DNA of 11,938 nt from an uncultured Alphaproteobacteria bacterium (GCA_944391365.1 CALXTH010000052.1:1-11938); one strand, 5' to 3'. Shown: positions 1-7,727, counted from the stretch's first letter. A program made the numbers and translations. Notes: generated by a model not told the origin, from the letters alone.

Positions 1-336
1 ATTCAGGCCTTTTCGTTCAAATACAGCCCCCGTCCGGGAACCCCTGCCGCGCTGCTGCCCGGCCAAATTGAAGAAAAAATCAAAAAACAACGGCTGGAAA
101 TTCTGCAAGATCTGTTATTCAAAGAACAGTTAAAGTTTAATCAACATTCTGTCGGTAAGATAATGCCGGTTCTGTTTGAACACAAAGGCCGGCATAAAGG
201 CCAGCTCATCGGACGCACGCCTTACATGCAAAACCTGCATGCCGAAGCCGGCGCCGACAAACTCAACCGCATTGTCAATGTCCGGATAACCGACGCCACC
301 GTCAACTCGTTGACCGGCATTGTGGAAGGAGACTAA
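1..336 (+). CDS. miaB: MiaB C-terminal part: tRNA-2-methylthio-N6-dimethylallyladenosine synthase (5'-truncated by window edge)
   Basis: Frame 1 is open from the first base to a TAA at 334-336 and gives the last 111 residues of a protein. It begins with the AFSFKYSPRPGTPAA segment typical of the end of the radical-SAM domain in MiaB. A C-terminal TRAM domain follows (about residues 40-111 of the visible part), with the features GKIMPVLFE, GRTPYMQNLH and a final VNSLTGIV strand. MiaB methylthiolates i6A37 in tRNAs reading UNN codons, using two [4Fe-4S] clusters and SAM. The cluster-binding cysteines lie upstream of the window. The stop is 4 nt before the phoH start, and the phoH ribosome binding site lies inside the last miaB codons, so the two are probably co-transcribed. 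Identity rests on the PRPGTPA motif, the TRAM tail and the downstream gene order. Confidence 0.93.
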   Translation: MQAFSFKYSPRPGTPAALLPGQIEEKIKKQRLEILQDLLFKEQLKFNQHSVGKIMPVLFEHKGRHKGQLIGRTPYMQNLHAEAGADKLNRIVNVRITDATVNSLTGIVEGD

Positions 337-340
337 AACC

Positions 341-1303
341 ATGGAAGATATTTTTGAACTTTTTAACAACCAGCTGGTTCAACAGCTCAACGGCCCGCAG
401 GACAGCAATCTGAAACTGATTGAAAAACTGCTGAACGTCGAAATTTCCTCCTTCGGCAACCAAATCAAAATAAACGGTGACGCGGCCGCCGTCAGACAGG
501 CGCGCAACGCTCTTGAAATTCTTCACCACAAACTGTCCAAAGGAATTGAAATCGGCGAAGCGGAAGTCAAAGCCGCCGTCCGGATGAGCGATGAAACCGC
601 TCCCGTAGCCGAAGGCGAAGAACTGGCCGACATTGTTCTGAAAACCAAAAAGCGCCATATTTATCCGCGCTCGGCCACTCAGGCACGCTATATCCGGGAA
701 ATGATGAAAAACGAGATGGTCTTCGGCTTAGGCCCTGCCGGTACCGGAAAAACCTATCTGGCTGTTGCTCTTGCCGTTTCCATGATGCTTGAGGGCAAAA
801 TTGACAAGATCATCCTGTCCCGCCCGGCTGTTGAAGCCGGAGAAAACCTCGGCTTTCTGCCCGGCGACCTGAAAGATAAAGTCGACCCCTACCTGCGCCC
901 GCTGTATGATGCGCTCTACGAAATGTTGCCGGCTGAACAAGTCGACAAAAAACTGGCCATCGGAGAAATCGAAATTGCCCCGCTGGCTTTCATGCGTGGA
1001 CGAACACTGTCCAACGCCTTCATTATTCTTGATGAGGCACAAAACACCACCCCGATGCAGATGAAAATGTTTTTGACCCGCCTGGGCGAAAACTCCCGCA
1101 TGGTCATCAATGGCGACTTAAGCCAGGTTGACCTGCCCCGCGGCGTCATCTCCGGCTTAAAAGACGCGCTTGATACCCTGGATAAAGTCCCGGGGATAGG
1201 CTCAACCACATTCAGCGCCGCCGACGTCGTCCGCCACGGTCTGGTTGCCAAAATCGTTAAAGCTTATGAAGAAAAAGGAAAAAGGCAAAACAACAATGAT
1301 TAG
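341..1303 (+). CDS. phoH: PhoH-like ATPase (YbeZ)
   Basis: A 320-residue P-loop ATPase of the PhoH/YbeZ family. The N-terminal third (about residues 30-70) is a KH-like segment with NQIKINGDAAAVRQA. The PhoH ATPase domain follows, with Walker A GPAGTGKT at residues 131-138 and Walker B IILDEAQN (D231, E232). RPAVEAGENLGFLPGDL after Walker A is a hallmark of the family. YbeZ works with YbeY in RNA metabolism and rRNA maturation; its exact substrate is not settled. Start choice: an in-frame TTG at 320 would add 7 residues, but ATG 341 has a strong Shine-Dalgarno (GGAAGGAG at 324-331) 9 nt upstream. The length fits the family (E. coli protein about 346 residues). The 3' end overlaps ybeY by 8 nt, indicating translational coupling in the operon. 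Confidence 0.95.
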   Translation: MEDIFELFNNQLVQQLNGPQDSNLKLIEKLLNVEISSFGNQIKINGDAAAVRQARNALEILHHKLSKGIEIGEAEVKAAVRMSDETAPVAEGEELADIVLKTKKRHIYPRSATQARYIREMMKNEMVFGLGPAGTGKTYLAVALAVSMMLEGKIDKIILSRPAVEAGENLGFLPGDLKDKVDPYLRPLYDALYEMLPAEQVDKKLAIGEIEIAPLAFMRGRTLSNAFIILDEAQNTTPMQMKMFLTRLGENSRMVINGDLSQVDLPRGVISGLKDALDTLDKVPGIGSTTFSAADVVRHGLVAKIVKAYEEKGKRQNNND

Positions 1304-1814
1304 TTTTGAACTCGGAATAAATGTTGAGGACGAACGCTGGCTGGACAATCTCGCCGGCATTGAAACCCTGTCTGAAAACGTTGCAAACGCCGCTTTCAAC
1401 TATATGGAACTCAATGCCGACCTCAGCGCGTTGGATTATGACAAACCGCTGTTAATCGGCCTCTCGCTCGGCAATGATGACATCATCCACAAATTCAACC
1501 GCGAATTCCGGGGCATTGACAAGCCGACCAACGTCCTCTCCTTCGCCAATATTGATGATGACGAATTTGAAGATGAGTGTGAACAATATGATGAAATTGA
1601 ACTCGGCGACATCATCATCGCTTATGAAACGACCGCCCGCGAAGCGGAAGAAAAAAACATCACCCTCCATGACCACTACTGCCATCTGCTCGTGCACGGC
1701 CTGTTGCACCTGATGGGCTTTGACCACCAGAGTGACAAAGAGGCCGAAATCATGGAAAATCATGAAATCAATATTCTCAACCAACTTGGCATTGCCAACC
1801 CCTACACGGAGTAA
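1296..1814 (+). CDS. ybeY: YbeY endoribonuclease / rRNA maturation factor
   Basis: A 172-residue YbeY (UPF0054) protein, a metal-dependent single-strand endoribonuclease involved in 16S rRNA 3'-end maturation and ribosome quality control. The zinc motif H-x3-H-x5-H is intact: H134, H138 and H144 in HGLLHLMGFDH. The upstream RGIDKPTNVLSF segment is also characteristic. The frame is open further upstream (ATGs at 1245 and 1266), but ATG 1296 gives the family-typical start MISFELGI and sits after the purine-rich AAAAGG. It overlaps the end of phoH by 8 nt. An acidic insert (DDDEFEDECEQYDEIE, about residues 86-102) lies before the conserved GDIIIAYET and is longer than usual for the family. The phoH-ybeY pairing agrees with the known functional link. 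Confidence 0.95.
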   Translation: MISFELGINVEDERWLDNLAGIETLSENVANAAFNYMELNADLSALDYDKPLLIGLSLGNDDIIHKFNREFRGIDKPTNVLSFANIDDDEFEDECEQYDEIELGDIIIAYETTAREAEEKNITLHDHYCHLLVHGLLHLMGFDHQSDKEAEIMENHEINILNQLGIANPYTE

Positions 1815-1823
1815 CCCCCTGCT

Positions 1824-2723
1824 ATGACTGACGAACCCGGCTCGCCGATAAAACGAATATTCAAAAGCCTCTTTACCCGCAAATCCAACGAAACCGTCCG
1901 CGAAACCATTGAAGAACTGCTGGAGGAAAACCGCGCCGAAGGCGAAGAAGACTTCAGTGAACATGAACAACAACTGTTGAGCAACGTGCTCTACCTCAAA
2001 GACAAAAAATGCTGTCATGTCATGGTTCCCCGGGCCGAAATCGTTGCTTTTCATCAAAGCGGAACCGTTTCAGACCTGGCCAAACTCATGGTCGAAAAAG
2101 GACATTCCCGCATTCCGGTTTACGGCGATTCGCTGGACGACATCATCGGCATTTTGCACATCATCGACCTGGCCATCGGCCTCATCCGGGGAGAAAACGA
2201 CCAACCGGTCAGTGAACTGATTACCAACAGCAGCAAAAGCGTCAAATTCGTCTCCCCCAACATGGGCGTACTTGACCTCCTGCGTGAAATGCAGGCCGAC
2301 AAAGTCCACATGGCCATTGTCATTGATGAATACGGCGGCGTTGACGGTCTGGTAACCATTGAAGATCTTCTGGAAGAAATCGTCGGCAATATTGAAGACG
2401 AATATGACTTTGAAGAACAACATCTCATCACGCCGCAGGAAGGCGTCATTGTTGCCGATGCCCGGGCCGAACTTGAAGAAATTGAAAACTTGACCAGCAT
2501 TGACCTTGAAGACAACATCACCGACAAAGAAGTCGTCATCAACACACTCGGCGGTCTGGTTTTTCATCTGGCACAACGCATTCCCGGAAAAGGCGAAGTC
2601 ATCGACGGAGCAGACGGCATCAAATTCCGCATTCTGGATGTTGATCCCCGGCGTATCAAAAAAATCATGATTATCCTGCCCTCCTCCGAACCGGGACCCT
2701 GCCCATGTCCTTCAAAAAAATAA
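1824..2723 (+). CDS. corC: CorC/YbeX-type CBS-domain protein (HlyC/CorC family)
   Basis: A 299-residue short-form CorC protein. The order is a charged N-terminus (1-60), a CBS pair starting at VMVPRAEIVAF (about 66-125) and continuing to the highly conserved MAIVIDEYGGVDGLVTIEDLLEEIVG (163-188), then a CorC_HlyC/transporter-associated domain (about 205-285). There is no N-terminal membrane DUF21 domain, so this is the soluble YbeX form. The family is linked to Mg2+/Co2+ efflux and, for YbeX, to ribosome and rRNA homeostasis; neither role is provable here. It starts 9 nt after ybeY without a clear Shine-Dalgarno, suggesting coupling. The last 19 nt overlap lnt in another frame, and the C-terminal tail (PCPCPSKK) is encoded by that overlap and is probably unstructured. 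Confidence 0.92.
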   Translation: MTDEPGSPIKRIFKSLFTRKSNETVRETIEELLEENRAEGEEDFSEHEQQLLSNVLYLKDKKCCHVMVPRAEIVAFHQSGTVSDLAKLMVEKGHSRIPVYGDSLDDIIGILHIIDLAIGLIRGENDQPVSELITNSSKSVKFVSPNMGVLDLLREMQADKVHMAIVIDEYGGVDGLVTIEDLLEEIVGNIEDEYDFEEQHLITPQEGVIVADARAELEEIENLTSIDLEDNITDKEVVINTLGGLVFHLAQRIPGKGEVIDGADGIKFRILDVDPRRIKKIMIILPSSEPGPCPCPSKK

Positions 2724-4267
2724 CCGCTTTTCCGAAATCTGCATCTTTTTTGCTGGGGGCTCTGGCCGTACTGGCATTGCCGCCTTTCTGGCTTTTGCCG
2801 ATTCTCTGGCTCTCTTTCGGGGGCTTGTTCTGGCTGGTCAGCCATGCGCCAAATCTCCGACAGGCATTTTCACGCGGCTACTGGTTCGGATTCGGTTTCT
2901 TCGCATTCGGGTTCAGCTGGATTGGCAATGCTTTGCTGATAGATGCCCGGAGTTTTGGCTGGCTCTACCCGTTGGTACCTCTGGCCTCAGGCGCCTTTTT
3001 TGGCCTGTTTGCTGCCTTTCCGGCGTTGCTGACCCGCAGCCTTAAAACCATCCCCGCACAAATCGTCGCTTTTCCGGCCTTCTGGGTTTTCTTTGAATGG
3101 CTCCGCAGCTTTATTTTGACAGGTTTTCCCTGGAATTTGCTGGGGTCCGTACTGACCTTTTCTCCGCTGACCATTCAGACCGCAGCCCTCGGCGGCACCT
3201 ACCTCCTCTCCCTGCTGACACTCTACATGGCCATCGCCCCGGTCATCTGGCTGTCACAAAGAACCCCGGCCCGTCTGGCCGGAACTTTACTGACACTGCT
3301 TCTCCCGGCCTCATTCATCCTGCTCTACGGCTACAACCGGCTGACAACTTACCCCCCCGAACCGGACAAACGCTATCTGGTACGCCTGGTCCAACCGGCC
3401 ATTCCCCAGCGGCTGAAATGGAGTCGGACGGCCTTGGAAAACAATTTTCAAAAATACATTGAGCTGAGCCGTCTCCCGGCTGAAGCACCGTTGTCCCTGA
3501 TTGTCTGGGGCGAAACCGCCAGTCCTTTTCCGCTTGAACTTGATAACCGACACCGCCAACAGCTCCTCCCCGCCATCCCCGAAAACGGAACTCTGGCCGT
3601 CGGAACACTGGGTTACAAACCGGACAACGAAGGCAAAATCCGCCCGGTCAACGCCATGCTGCTGTTAAACCATCAGGGCGAAATTCTGAACGAATACAAC
3701 AAAACCCACCTTGTCCCTTTTGGCGAATACATTCCCTTCCGCAGCCTCATTCCCCGGTCAATCCGCCCGATAACCAACGTAATCTCTGATTTTCTGCCCG
3801 GAAACGGCCCTGAGACTTTCCGTCTGCCCGGTCTGCCTGCTCTGGGCGCGGCAATCTGCTATGAAATCATTTTTCCATCACAGATCATCAACAAACAAAC
3901 CCCGCCCGAAATCCTCCTCAATCTGACAAACGACGGCTGGTACGGCAAAAGCGCCGGCCCGTACCAACATCTTGCCGCCACCATGCTCCGTGCCGTGGAA
4001 GAAGGCGTCACAATCATCCGCGCGGCCAATTCGGGCATCAGCGGCATCTTCACGCCAACCGGCATTCTCACCGGAAAAATTCCCCTGCACCAAAGCGGCA
4101 TATCGGACACATGGCTGTCCGCCCCGCTGAGCATTCCGGGGTTTTATCGCCGGTATGGGAACAAAATCCCGTTGTCATTATGCCTGATTTTGACAATCTG
4201 CGGCTTAATCCTCCCCCAAATGACCGGTTCAAAAAGCAAAACAGACAACATTTCCCGCCAGAACTGA
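2705..4267 (+). CDS. lnt: Apolipoprotein N-acyltransferase Lnt
   Basis: A 520-residue inner-membrane enzyme that adds the third acyl chain to the N-terminal cysteine of lipoproteins, completing their maturation before Lol sorting. The N-terminal 215 residues are strongly hydrophobic, with several membrane segments. A periplasmic nitrilase-fold domain follows, and a final hydrophobic helix (about residues 488-510) ends the protein. The Glu-Lys-Cys triad is present: E270 in VWGETASPF, K333 in YNKTHLVPFGEY and C385 in AAICYEIIF. These match E267, K335 and C387 of E. coli Lnt. The ATG lies inside the end of corC (19-nt overlap) with no strong ribosome binding site, so translation is probably coupled. 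No clear intrinsic terminator follows the stop. The length matches the family. Confidence 0.96.
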   Translation: MSFKKITAFPKSASFLLGALAVLALPPFWLLPILWLSFGGLFWLVSHAPNLRQAFSRGYWFGFGFFAFGFSWIGNALLIDARSFGWLYPLVPLASGAFFGLFAAFPALLTRSLKTIPAQIVAFPAFWVFFEWLRSFILTGFPWNLLGSVLTFSPLTIQTAALGGTYLLSLLTLYMAIAPVIWLSQRTPARLAGTLLTLLLPASFILLYGYNRLTTYPPEPDKRYLVRLVQPAIPQRLKWSRTALENNFQKYIELSRLPAEAPLSLIVWGETASPFPLELDNRHRQQLLPAIPENGTLAVGTLGYKPDNEGKIRPVNAMLLLNHQGEILNEYNKTHLVPFGEYIPFRSLIPRSIRPITNVISDFLPGNGPETFRLPGLPALGAAICYEIIFPSQIINKQTPPEILLNLTNDGWYGKSAGPYQHLAATMLRAVEEGVTIIRAANSGISGIFTPTGILTGKIPLHQSGISDTWLSAPLSIPGFYRRYGNKIPLSLCLILTICGLILPQMTGSKSKTDNISRQN

Positions 4268-4306
4268 CGAAAATTCAATAAGTTGAAAAAAATTATAAAA
4301 TTATTG

Positions 4307-4335
4307 TTGACGAAACCGGCATAAAATCCTATTTT
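4307..4335 (+). promoter_or_regulatory. Sigma70-type promoter for the XRE regulator
   Basis: TTGACG at 4307-4312, a 17-nt spacer, and TATTTT at 4330-4335. It sits in the AT-rich 104-nt gap between lnt and the regulator and predicts a start near 4342 with a leader of about 30 nt. The -35 is 5/6 and the -10 is 4/6 to consensus with ideal spacing. Confidence 0.65.
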
Positions 4336-4371
4336 TAGAACACGGATTAAATTGCAATAAGGGAAATGAAA

Positions 4372-4869
4372 ATGAGTACAGAAAAAGTCAGACGGTCAAG
4401 CAGAGGCAGAACACCGAATGGACAACCGAATCCGATTGATGTCCATGTCGGCAGCCGCATCCGCCTGAGACGGACTTTATTGGGTCTCAGTCAGGAAAAA
4501 CTGGCCTCACTGCTTGGCCTAACCTTCCAACAGGTTCAAAAATACGAACGGGGCATGAACAGAGTCGGTGCCAGCCGTCTGTGGGATATCAGCAAAGTAC
4601 TGGACGTCCCCGTCGAATTTTTCTACGAAGACATGGACAGCAATGTTGCCCGGCAAAGCCCGAGAACATTCAGCCTTCCCAATGATAAACTGTCATTTCT
4701 GGAAGAAGAACAGGGAAAATTTGATTCTGATCCGATGAATCGTCAGGAAACCATCGAACTGGTCAAAGCCTATTACAAAATCCCCAACCGCAAAGCGGCT
4801 AAACATCTCTACAATTTGATTATAGCCATGTCCAAGTCAACCACCGGCGATAAAGACGAAGAGAAATAA
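4372..4869 (+). CDS. XRE-family helix-turn-helix transcriptional regulator
   Basis: A 165-residue single-domain XRE/Cro-type regulator. The HTH_3 fold covers about residues 24-82, with RIRLRRTLLGLSQEKLASLL (helices 1-2) and LTFQQVQKYERGMNRVGAS (recognition helix and following turn). DVPVEFFYED closes the domain. The C-terminal half (about 90-165) is polar, ends in a helical LVKAYYKIPNRKAAKHLYNLI segment and may mediate oligomerisation. Proteins of this type follow lnt in many alphaproteobacteria. Start choice: ATG 4366 also exists, but AAGGG at 4359-4363 is 8 nt from ATG 4372 and only 2 nt from 4366, favouring 4372. It has its own promoter and terminator, so it is probably monocistronic. Its targets are unknown. 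Confidence 0.9.
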   Translation: MSTEKVRRSSRGRTPNGQPNPIDVHVGSRIRLRRTLLGLSQEKLASLLGLTFQQVQKYERGMNRVGASRLWDISKVLDVPVEFFYEDMDSNVARQSPRTFSLPNDKLSFLEEEQGKFDSDPMNRQETIELVKAYYKIPNRKAAKHLYNLIIAMSKSTTGDKDEEK

Positions 4870-4888
4870 GAGACTCTGATAATCAATT

Positions 4889-4918
4889 AAAAAAAGCTGG
4901 ATTTTTCCGGCTTTTTTT
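4889..4918 (+). terminator. Intrinsic terminator after the XRE regulator
   Basis: An A-rich run leads into the stem GCTGG / CCGGC (4896-4900 with 4907-4911, one G-U pair) around an ATTTTT loop, followed by a T7 tract. The flanking A and T runs extend the stem. It lies 20 nt after the regulator stop and separates the gene from trmB. Confidence 0.85.
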
Positions 4919-4967
4919 AATACAATTCCCACCGATAAAACAACCCCGCAGTCCAAAAGAGGAAAAA

Positions 4968-5708
4968 ATGTTGCCGGAACACCGTTTCATTTCTGATAAA
5001 CCCAAATTTTTCGGCCGCCGCAAAGGCCGCATTATCCGCAAAGCGAAGTCCGTTCTGCTGGAAAAATTCCTGCCCCGGGTTCAAATTTCAGAGTCGGCTC
5101 CTCTATCCAAAGAAAACCTCTTTGACTTTCCCGTTCGGGAAATCTGTCTGGAAATCGGCTTCGGCAGCGGTGAACATCTTGCCGGTCAGGCTCTTGCCCA
5201 CCCCGATATCGGATTCATCGGCGCAGAAGTGTTCCAAAACGGCGTCGCTAATCTCTTAAGCCTGATAACCGGCATCAAAGAAGGCGACAACCTTCCCGAA
5301 CAAATCAGCCTGCTGCCCGGACGAACAGACAACATCAGGATTTTTGCCGATGACATCCGCCTTTTGTTTCAAAAAATGCCGGACAACTTCTTAGACCGGG
5401 TTTTTCTGCTGTTCCCCGATCCCTGGCCCAAAAAGCGCCATGCCTCCCGCCGCTTTATCAACCCCGACAACCTGCGTGAACTGGCTCGTGTTCTCAAGAA
5501 AGGAGGCCTCTTGCGCATTGCCACCGATCACAAAGTTTACAAAAGCTGGACGCTGCACCAAATGCACCAATGCCCGTTTTTCCGCTGGACCGCCACCTGC
5601 GGCAATGACTGGAAACACGAACCCGCCGACTGGGTCCAGACCAAATACCAGCGCAAAGCCATCCGTGAAGGCCGTCGCCCCGTTTTTCTGGACTATGAAC
5701 GGCTCTGA
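4968..5708 (+). CDS. trmB: tRNA (guanine-N7-)-methyltransferase TrmB
   Basis: A 246-residue SAM-dependent methyltransferase making m7G46 in the tRNA variable loop. The basic N-terminus (FFGRRKGRIIRKAKSVLLEK) resembles other alphaproteobacterial TrmB proteins. The SAM-binding motif EIGFGSGEH starts at E62, FIGAEVF gives the acidic strand-2 position, and the TrmB signature FPDPWPKKRH starts at F149. Near the end are LRIATDH and the TKYQRKA substrate-side segment. The ribosome binding site AAGAGGA (4957-4963) is close to the ATG. A promoter is not obvious in the 50 nt after the upstream terminator. The stop codon directly abuts the stop of the convergent gene. Confidence 0.95.
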   Translation: MLPEHRFISDKPKFFGRRKGRIIRKAKSVLLEKFLPRVQISESAPLSKENLFDFPVREICLEIGFGSGEHLAGQALAHPDIGFIGAEVFQNGVANLLSLITGIKEGDNLPEQISLLPGRTDNIRIFADDIRLLFQKMPDNFLDRVFLLFPDPWPKKRHASRRFINPDNLRELARVLKKGGLLRIATDHKVYKSWTLHQMHQCPFFRWTATCGNDWKHEPADWVQTKYQRKAIREGRRPVFLDYERL

Positions 5709-6428
5709 CTAGACTCTGTCCCGAATATTCAAAAACAGCGGCATATGGTCGCTCTCACCGCTCCAGTCATCATGCCGCCCGACCCTGAAATCATTCAGAT
5801 TGCCAAACAGGCTCCGGTGCATAAAAGCATAATCAATATGATATGCCCGTGATTTCTGTCGGCGGAAAAAAAGCGTCGGCTGCGTCTCATGCCCCTGCGC
5901 CTCACGCCGCATCTGATGATAGACGCTGCTAAAATCATCTCCGGCCAACTTATTGACCAAAGCCTCATGCTTCACCCGGTTCGGATTTTTTTCATCCCAA
6001 ATCGAGTTGCTGTTAAAATCTCCGATAATCACCGTATTCCCCGTAAAATATTTATCATAAAAACACATCGCATTATAGGCCTGCGCCACATAGCTGTTTC
6101 TGGCTTGACCCACAAATTTGGTCCAGACGGCAATAAGCAAAAAACACCTGACCGAATTATAAACCACAACAGGCAATACCAATTTAAACTCCCGATTATA
6201 AAAATCGGGCACATAAGCCTGATATCCGTTAAAAGTAAAGATACTCAGACCTCGAGAAGCGTTTTCGCCGTCCCAAATATGGTTTTCACAGGGAACCCCT
6301 TTGTCGCATTTGGCCAGATAATCCGGACTTTCACTCTCCGGAGCCACCACCACATCAGGTTCATAACCTGCAACCAAACCATATTTGTTACGAAAAGCGC
6401 CGTTACAATTCCAGCTGACAATTTTCAT
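5709..6428 (-). CDS. Endonuclease/exonuclease/phosphatase (EEP) superfamily protein
   Basis: A 239-residue protein with the EEP (exonuclease III/DNase I-like) fold motifs in order: MKIVSWNCNGAF at the N-terminus, a metal-ligand region PESES (E31/E33), GDFNSN (D137, N139), HIDY (197-200) and the final SDH (D227, H228). All the catalytic elements of a metal-dependent phosphodiesterase are present. It is clearly diverged from XthA itself, so the substrate (DNA, RNA or a small phosphoester) cannot be told. No signal peptide is seen, so it is probably cytoplasmic. Start choice: the frame extends to a GTG at 6461 (11 more residues), but ATG 6428 gives the canonical family start. Neither start has a Shine-Dalgarno; a CA/TG dinucleotide tract lies immediately upstream. 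The two stop codons of this gene and trmB touch. Confidence 0.85.
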   Translation of the reverse strand: MKIVSWNCNGAFRNKYGLVAGYEPDVVVAPESESPDYLAKCDKGVPCENHIWDGENASRGLSIFTFNGYQAYVPDFYNREFKLVLPVVVYNSVRCFLLIAVWTKFVGQARNSYVAQAYNAMCFYDKYFTGNTVIIGDFNSNSIWDEKNPNRVKHEALVNKLAGDDFSSVYHQMRREAQGHETQPTLFFRRQKSRAYHIDYAFMHRSLFGNLNDFRVGRHDDWSGESDHMPLFLNIRDRV

Positions 6429-6430
6429 AA

Positions 6431-6445
6431 CACATACACACACAC
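6431..6445. repeat. CA/TG dinucleotide tract abutting the EEP start codon
   Basis: Positions 6431-6445 read CACATACACACACAC (TG-repeat on the coding strand), 2 nt upstream of the ATG at 6428, where a ribosome binding site would normally sit. If the upstream GTG at 6461 were used, the tract would encode VCVCV. Confidence 0.7.
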
Positions 6446-6554
6446 TAAAAAAATTTATCACACACTAGGAAGATAATCACGTTTTTGAAAATTTAAAGAC
6501 AGACAATTTGGCTATATTGAAGCAAAAATTTATCATGTTTCACCATTCGGGATA

Positions 6555-6582
6555 TTGCCATTTGAAGAAAATTCATTATAAT
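6555..6582 (+). promoter_or_regulatory. Sigma70-type promoter for the yrbL-like/ASCH operon
   Basis: TTGCCA at 6555-6560, a 16-nt spacer, and a perfect TATAAT at 6577-6582. It predicts a start near 6589, leaving a leader of about 20 nt that contains the AAGG ribosome binding site of the following gene. Confidence 0.75.
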
Positions 6583-6608
6583 TCCATTAGAACCTGTAAG
6601 GAAAAAAC

Positions 6609-7172
6609 ATGCTTCACCTAAACTCGCTCATCGGCAAAGGCGCAACCCGCGAATGTTATGCCCACCCGTCAGACCCCAAACGCTGCATTAAAATAATGCA
6701 GCACAAAGGAGATCCGGCCGTGCTCCGTCATGAACTTGAAATATACAAACAGCTGAGTGACAAACTCAAAGACTTCATCTGCCGCTACACAGATCATCTG
6801 ATAGAAACAGACAAAGGCCCGGGACTTGAAAGCGAACTCATCATCAATGCTGACGGCACAACATCGCGCCCCCTGATTGATTATGTCATAAAGAAACAAA
6901 TATCCTCCGGGATTTTATCTCAGCTGGAAACATTTTGCTCAATTTTGATAAAAAACAACATCTTTTTCTATGATTTCAATTTAATGAACTTTGTCGTTCA
7001 GGAACTTCCGCAAAAACAGCGCCTGGTCTACATCGACATGAAAAGCTACCAGCAGTACAAACCGTGGACTTACCTCAAACTTGAACGTTTTTTTTCATCG
7101 CTGGCTGCATTCATCATGAAACAGCGCATCCGCAGTATGTATAAAAAACTAAACATTCCCAGCCCTTTTTAA
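6609..7172 (+). CDS. YrbL-like protein kinase-fold protein
   Basis: A 187-residue protein resembling the YrbL family (PhoP-regulatory-network protein), a compact protein-kinase-like fold. Visible kinase-like elements are a glycine-rich start LIGKGATRECYAHP (7-20), a lysine in CIKIM (K28), a catalytic-loop-like YDFNLMNFV (D122, N127) and a metal-binding YIDMKS (D143). These residues are retained, so phosphotransfer to a protein or small molecule is possible, but the substrate is unknown. E. coli YrbL is slightly longer (about 210 residues). The C-terminal helix is basic (KQRIRSMYKK). ATG 6609 has AAGG about 9 nt upstream. The stop overlaps the AAAGGAG ribosome binding site of the next gene, so the two form an operon. 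Confidence 0.8.
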   Translation: MLHLNSLIGKGATRECYAHPSDPKRCIKIMQHKGDPAVLRHELEIYKQLSDKLKDFICRYTDHLIETDKGPGLESELIINADGTTSRPLIDYVIKKQISSGILSQLETFCSILIKNNIFFYDFNLMNFVVQELPQKQRLVYIDMKSYQQYKPWTYLKLERFFSSLAAFIMKQRIRSMYKKLNIPSPF

Positions 7173-7185
7173 AGGAGAGACCGCC

Positions 7186-7719
7186 ATGAAACACATCATG
7201 AAAATTCAGGCTTTCAGCTTCAATAAAATTCTTGACGGTAGCAAAACCATTGACCTCCGCCTTTTCGATGAAAAACACCAAATCATCCGCCCCAATGATA
7301 TTATCGAATTTGTCTGTGAGGAACTGAAAGAAAGAGTTCTCTGTTTAGTTAAAGCCTTTCTGGTTTTTGATACGGCAGATAACATGATAGATGTCCTTCC
7401 GCCCTCCTTGTTCGGTTACCCCAATCGCGAAGAAATCAAAGTCCGTGTCCGCCGCATTTTCAGCATTGAAGACCAGCTCAAATACAGCGTCATGGGCATT
7501 ATCATTGAATGCCTGGATAAAAAAGGCAACTTCCAAAAACGCGAAGCAAATTCACTGGATGACGCAGATCAGGAAATTGCCCGTGCCTATGGAGAAAAAT
7601 ACCGTCCGGTAGCCCGAAAAATCCCCGCCCCCGGGCAAAAAGAAAATTTTGATGAAAAACAACAACAATATCGCCGCATGATGGACCAGAAATTTATGGA
7701 AAAAAATGGAAGAGAATAA
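7186..7719 (+). CDS. ASCH-domain protein (PUA-like, predicted RNA-binding)
   Basis: A 177-residue protein with an N-terminal ASCH domain (about residues 4-110). MKIQAFSFNKILDGSKTIDL is the usual ASCH opening, in which the G-x-KT-x-(E/D)-x-R pattern marks the putative ligand pocket. RPNDIIEF gives the second strand, and LPPSLFGYP matches the helical insert seen in this family. ASCH domains have the PUA-like fold and are predicted to bind RNA or modified nucleotides; some have amidohydrolase or RNase activity. The C-terminal 60 residues are hydrophilic, rich in K, Q and R, and probably disordered or helical. AAAGGAG at 7171-7177 is an excellent ribosome binding site 8 nt from the ATG. No terminator follows; the tRNA promoter begins 9 nt after the stop. 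Confidence 0.83.
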   Translation: MKHIMKIQAFSFNKILDGSKTIDLRLFDEKHQIIRPNDIIEFVCEELKERVLCLVKAFLVFDTADNMIDVLPPSLFGYPNREEIKVRVRRIFSIEDQLKYSVMGIIIECLDKKGNFQKREANSLDDADQEIARAYGEKYRPVARKIPAPGQKENFDEKQQQYRRMMDQKFMEKNGRE

Positions 7720-7727
7720 AAAAAGAC

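Noticed and set aside
320..340. TTG start for PhoH, 7 residues upstream of ATG 341
   Set aside because: The strong GGAAGGAG at 324-331 lies inside that extension and is correctly spaced for ATG 341.
1452..2057. Minus-strand 201-codon frame across ybeY and corC
   Set aside because: Antisense shadow of two conserved genes with intact catalytic or signature motifs.
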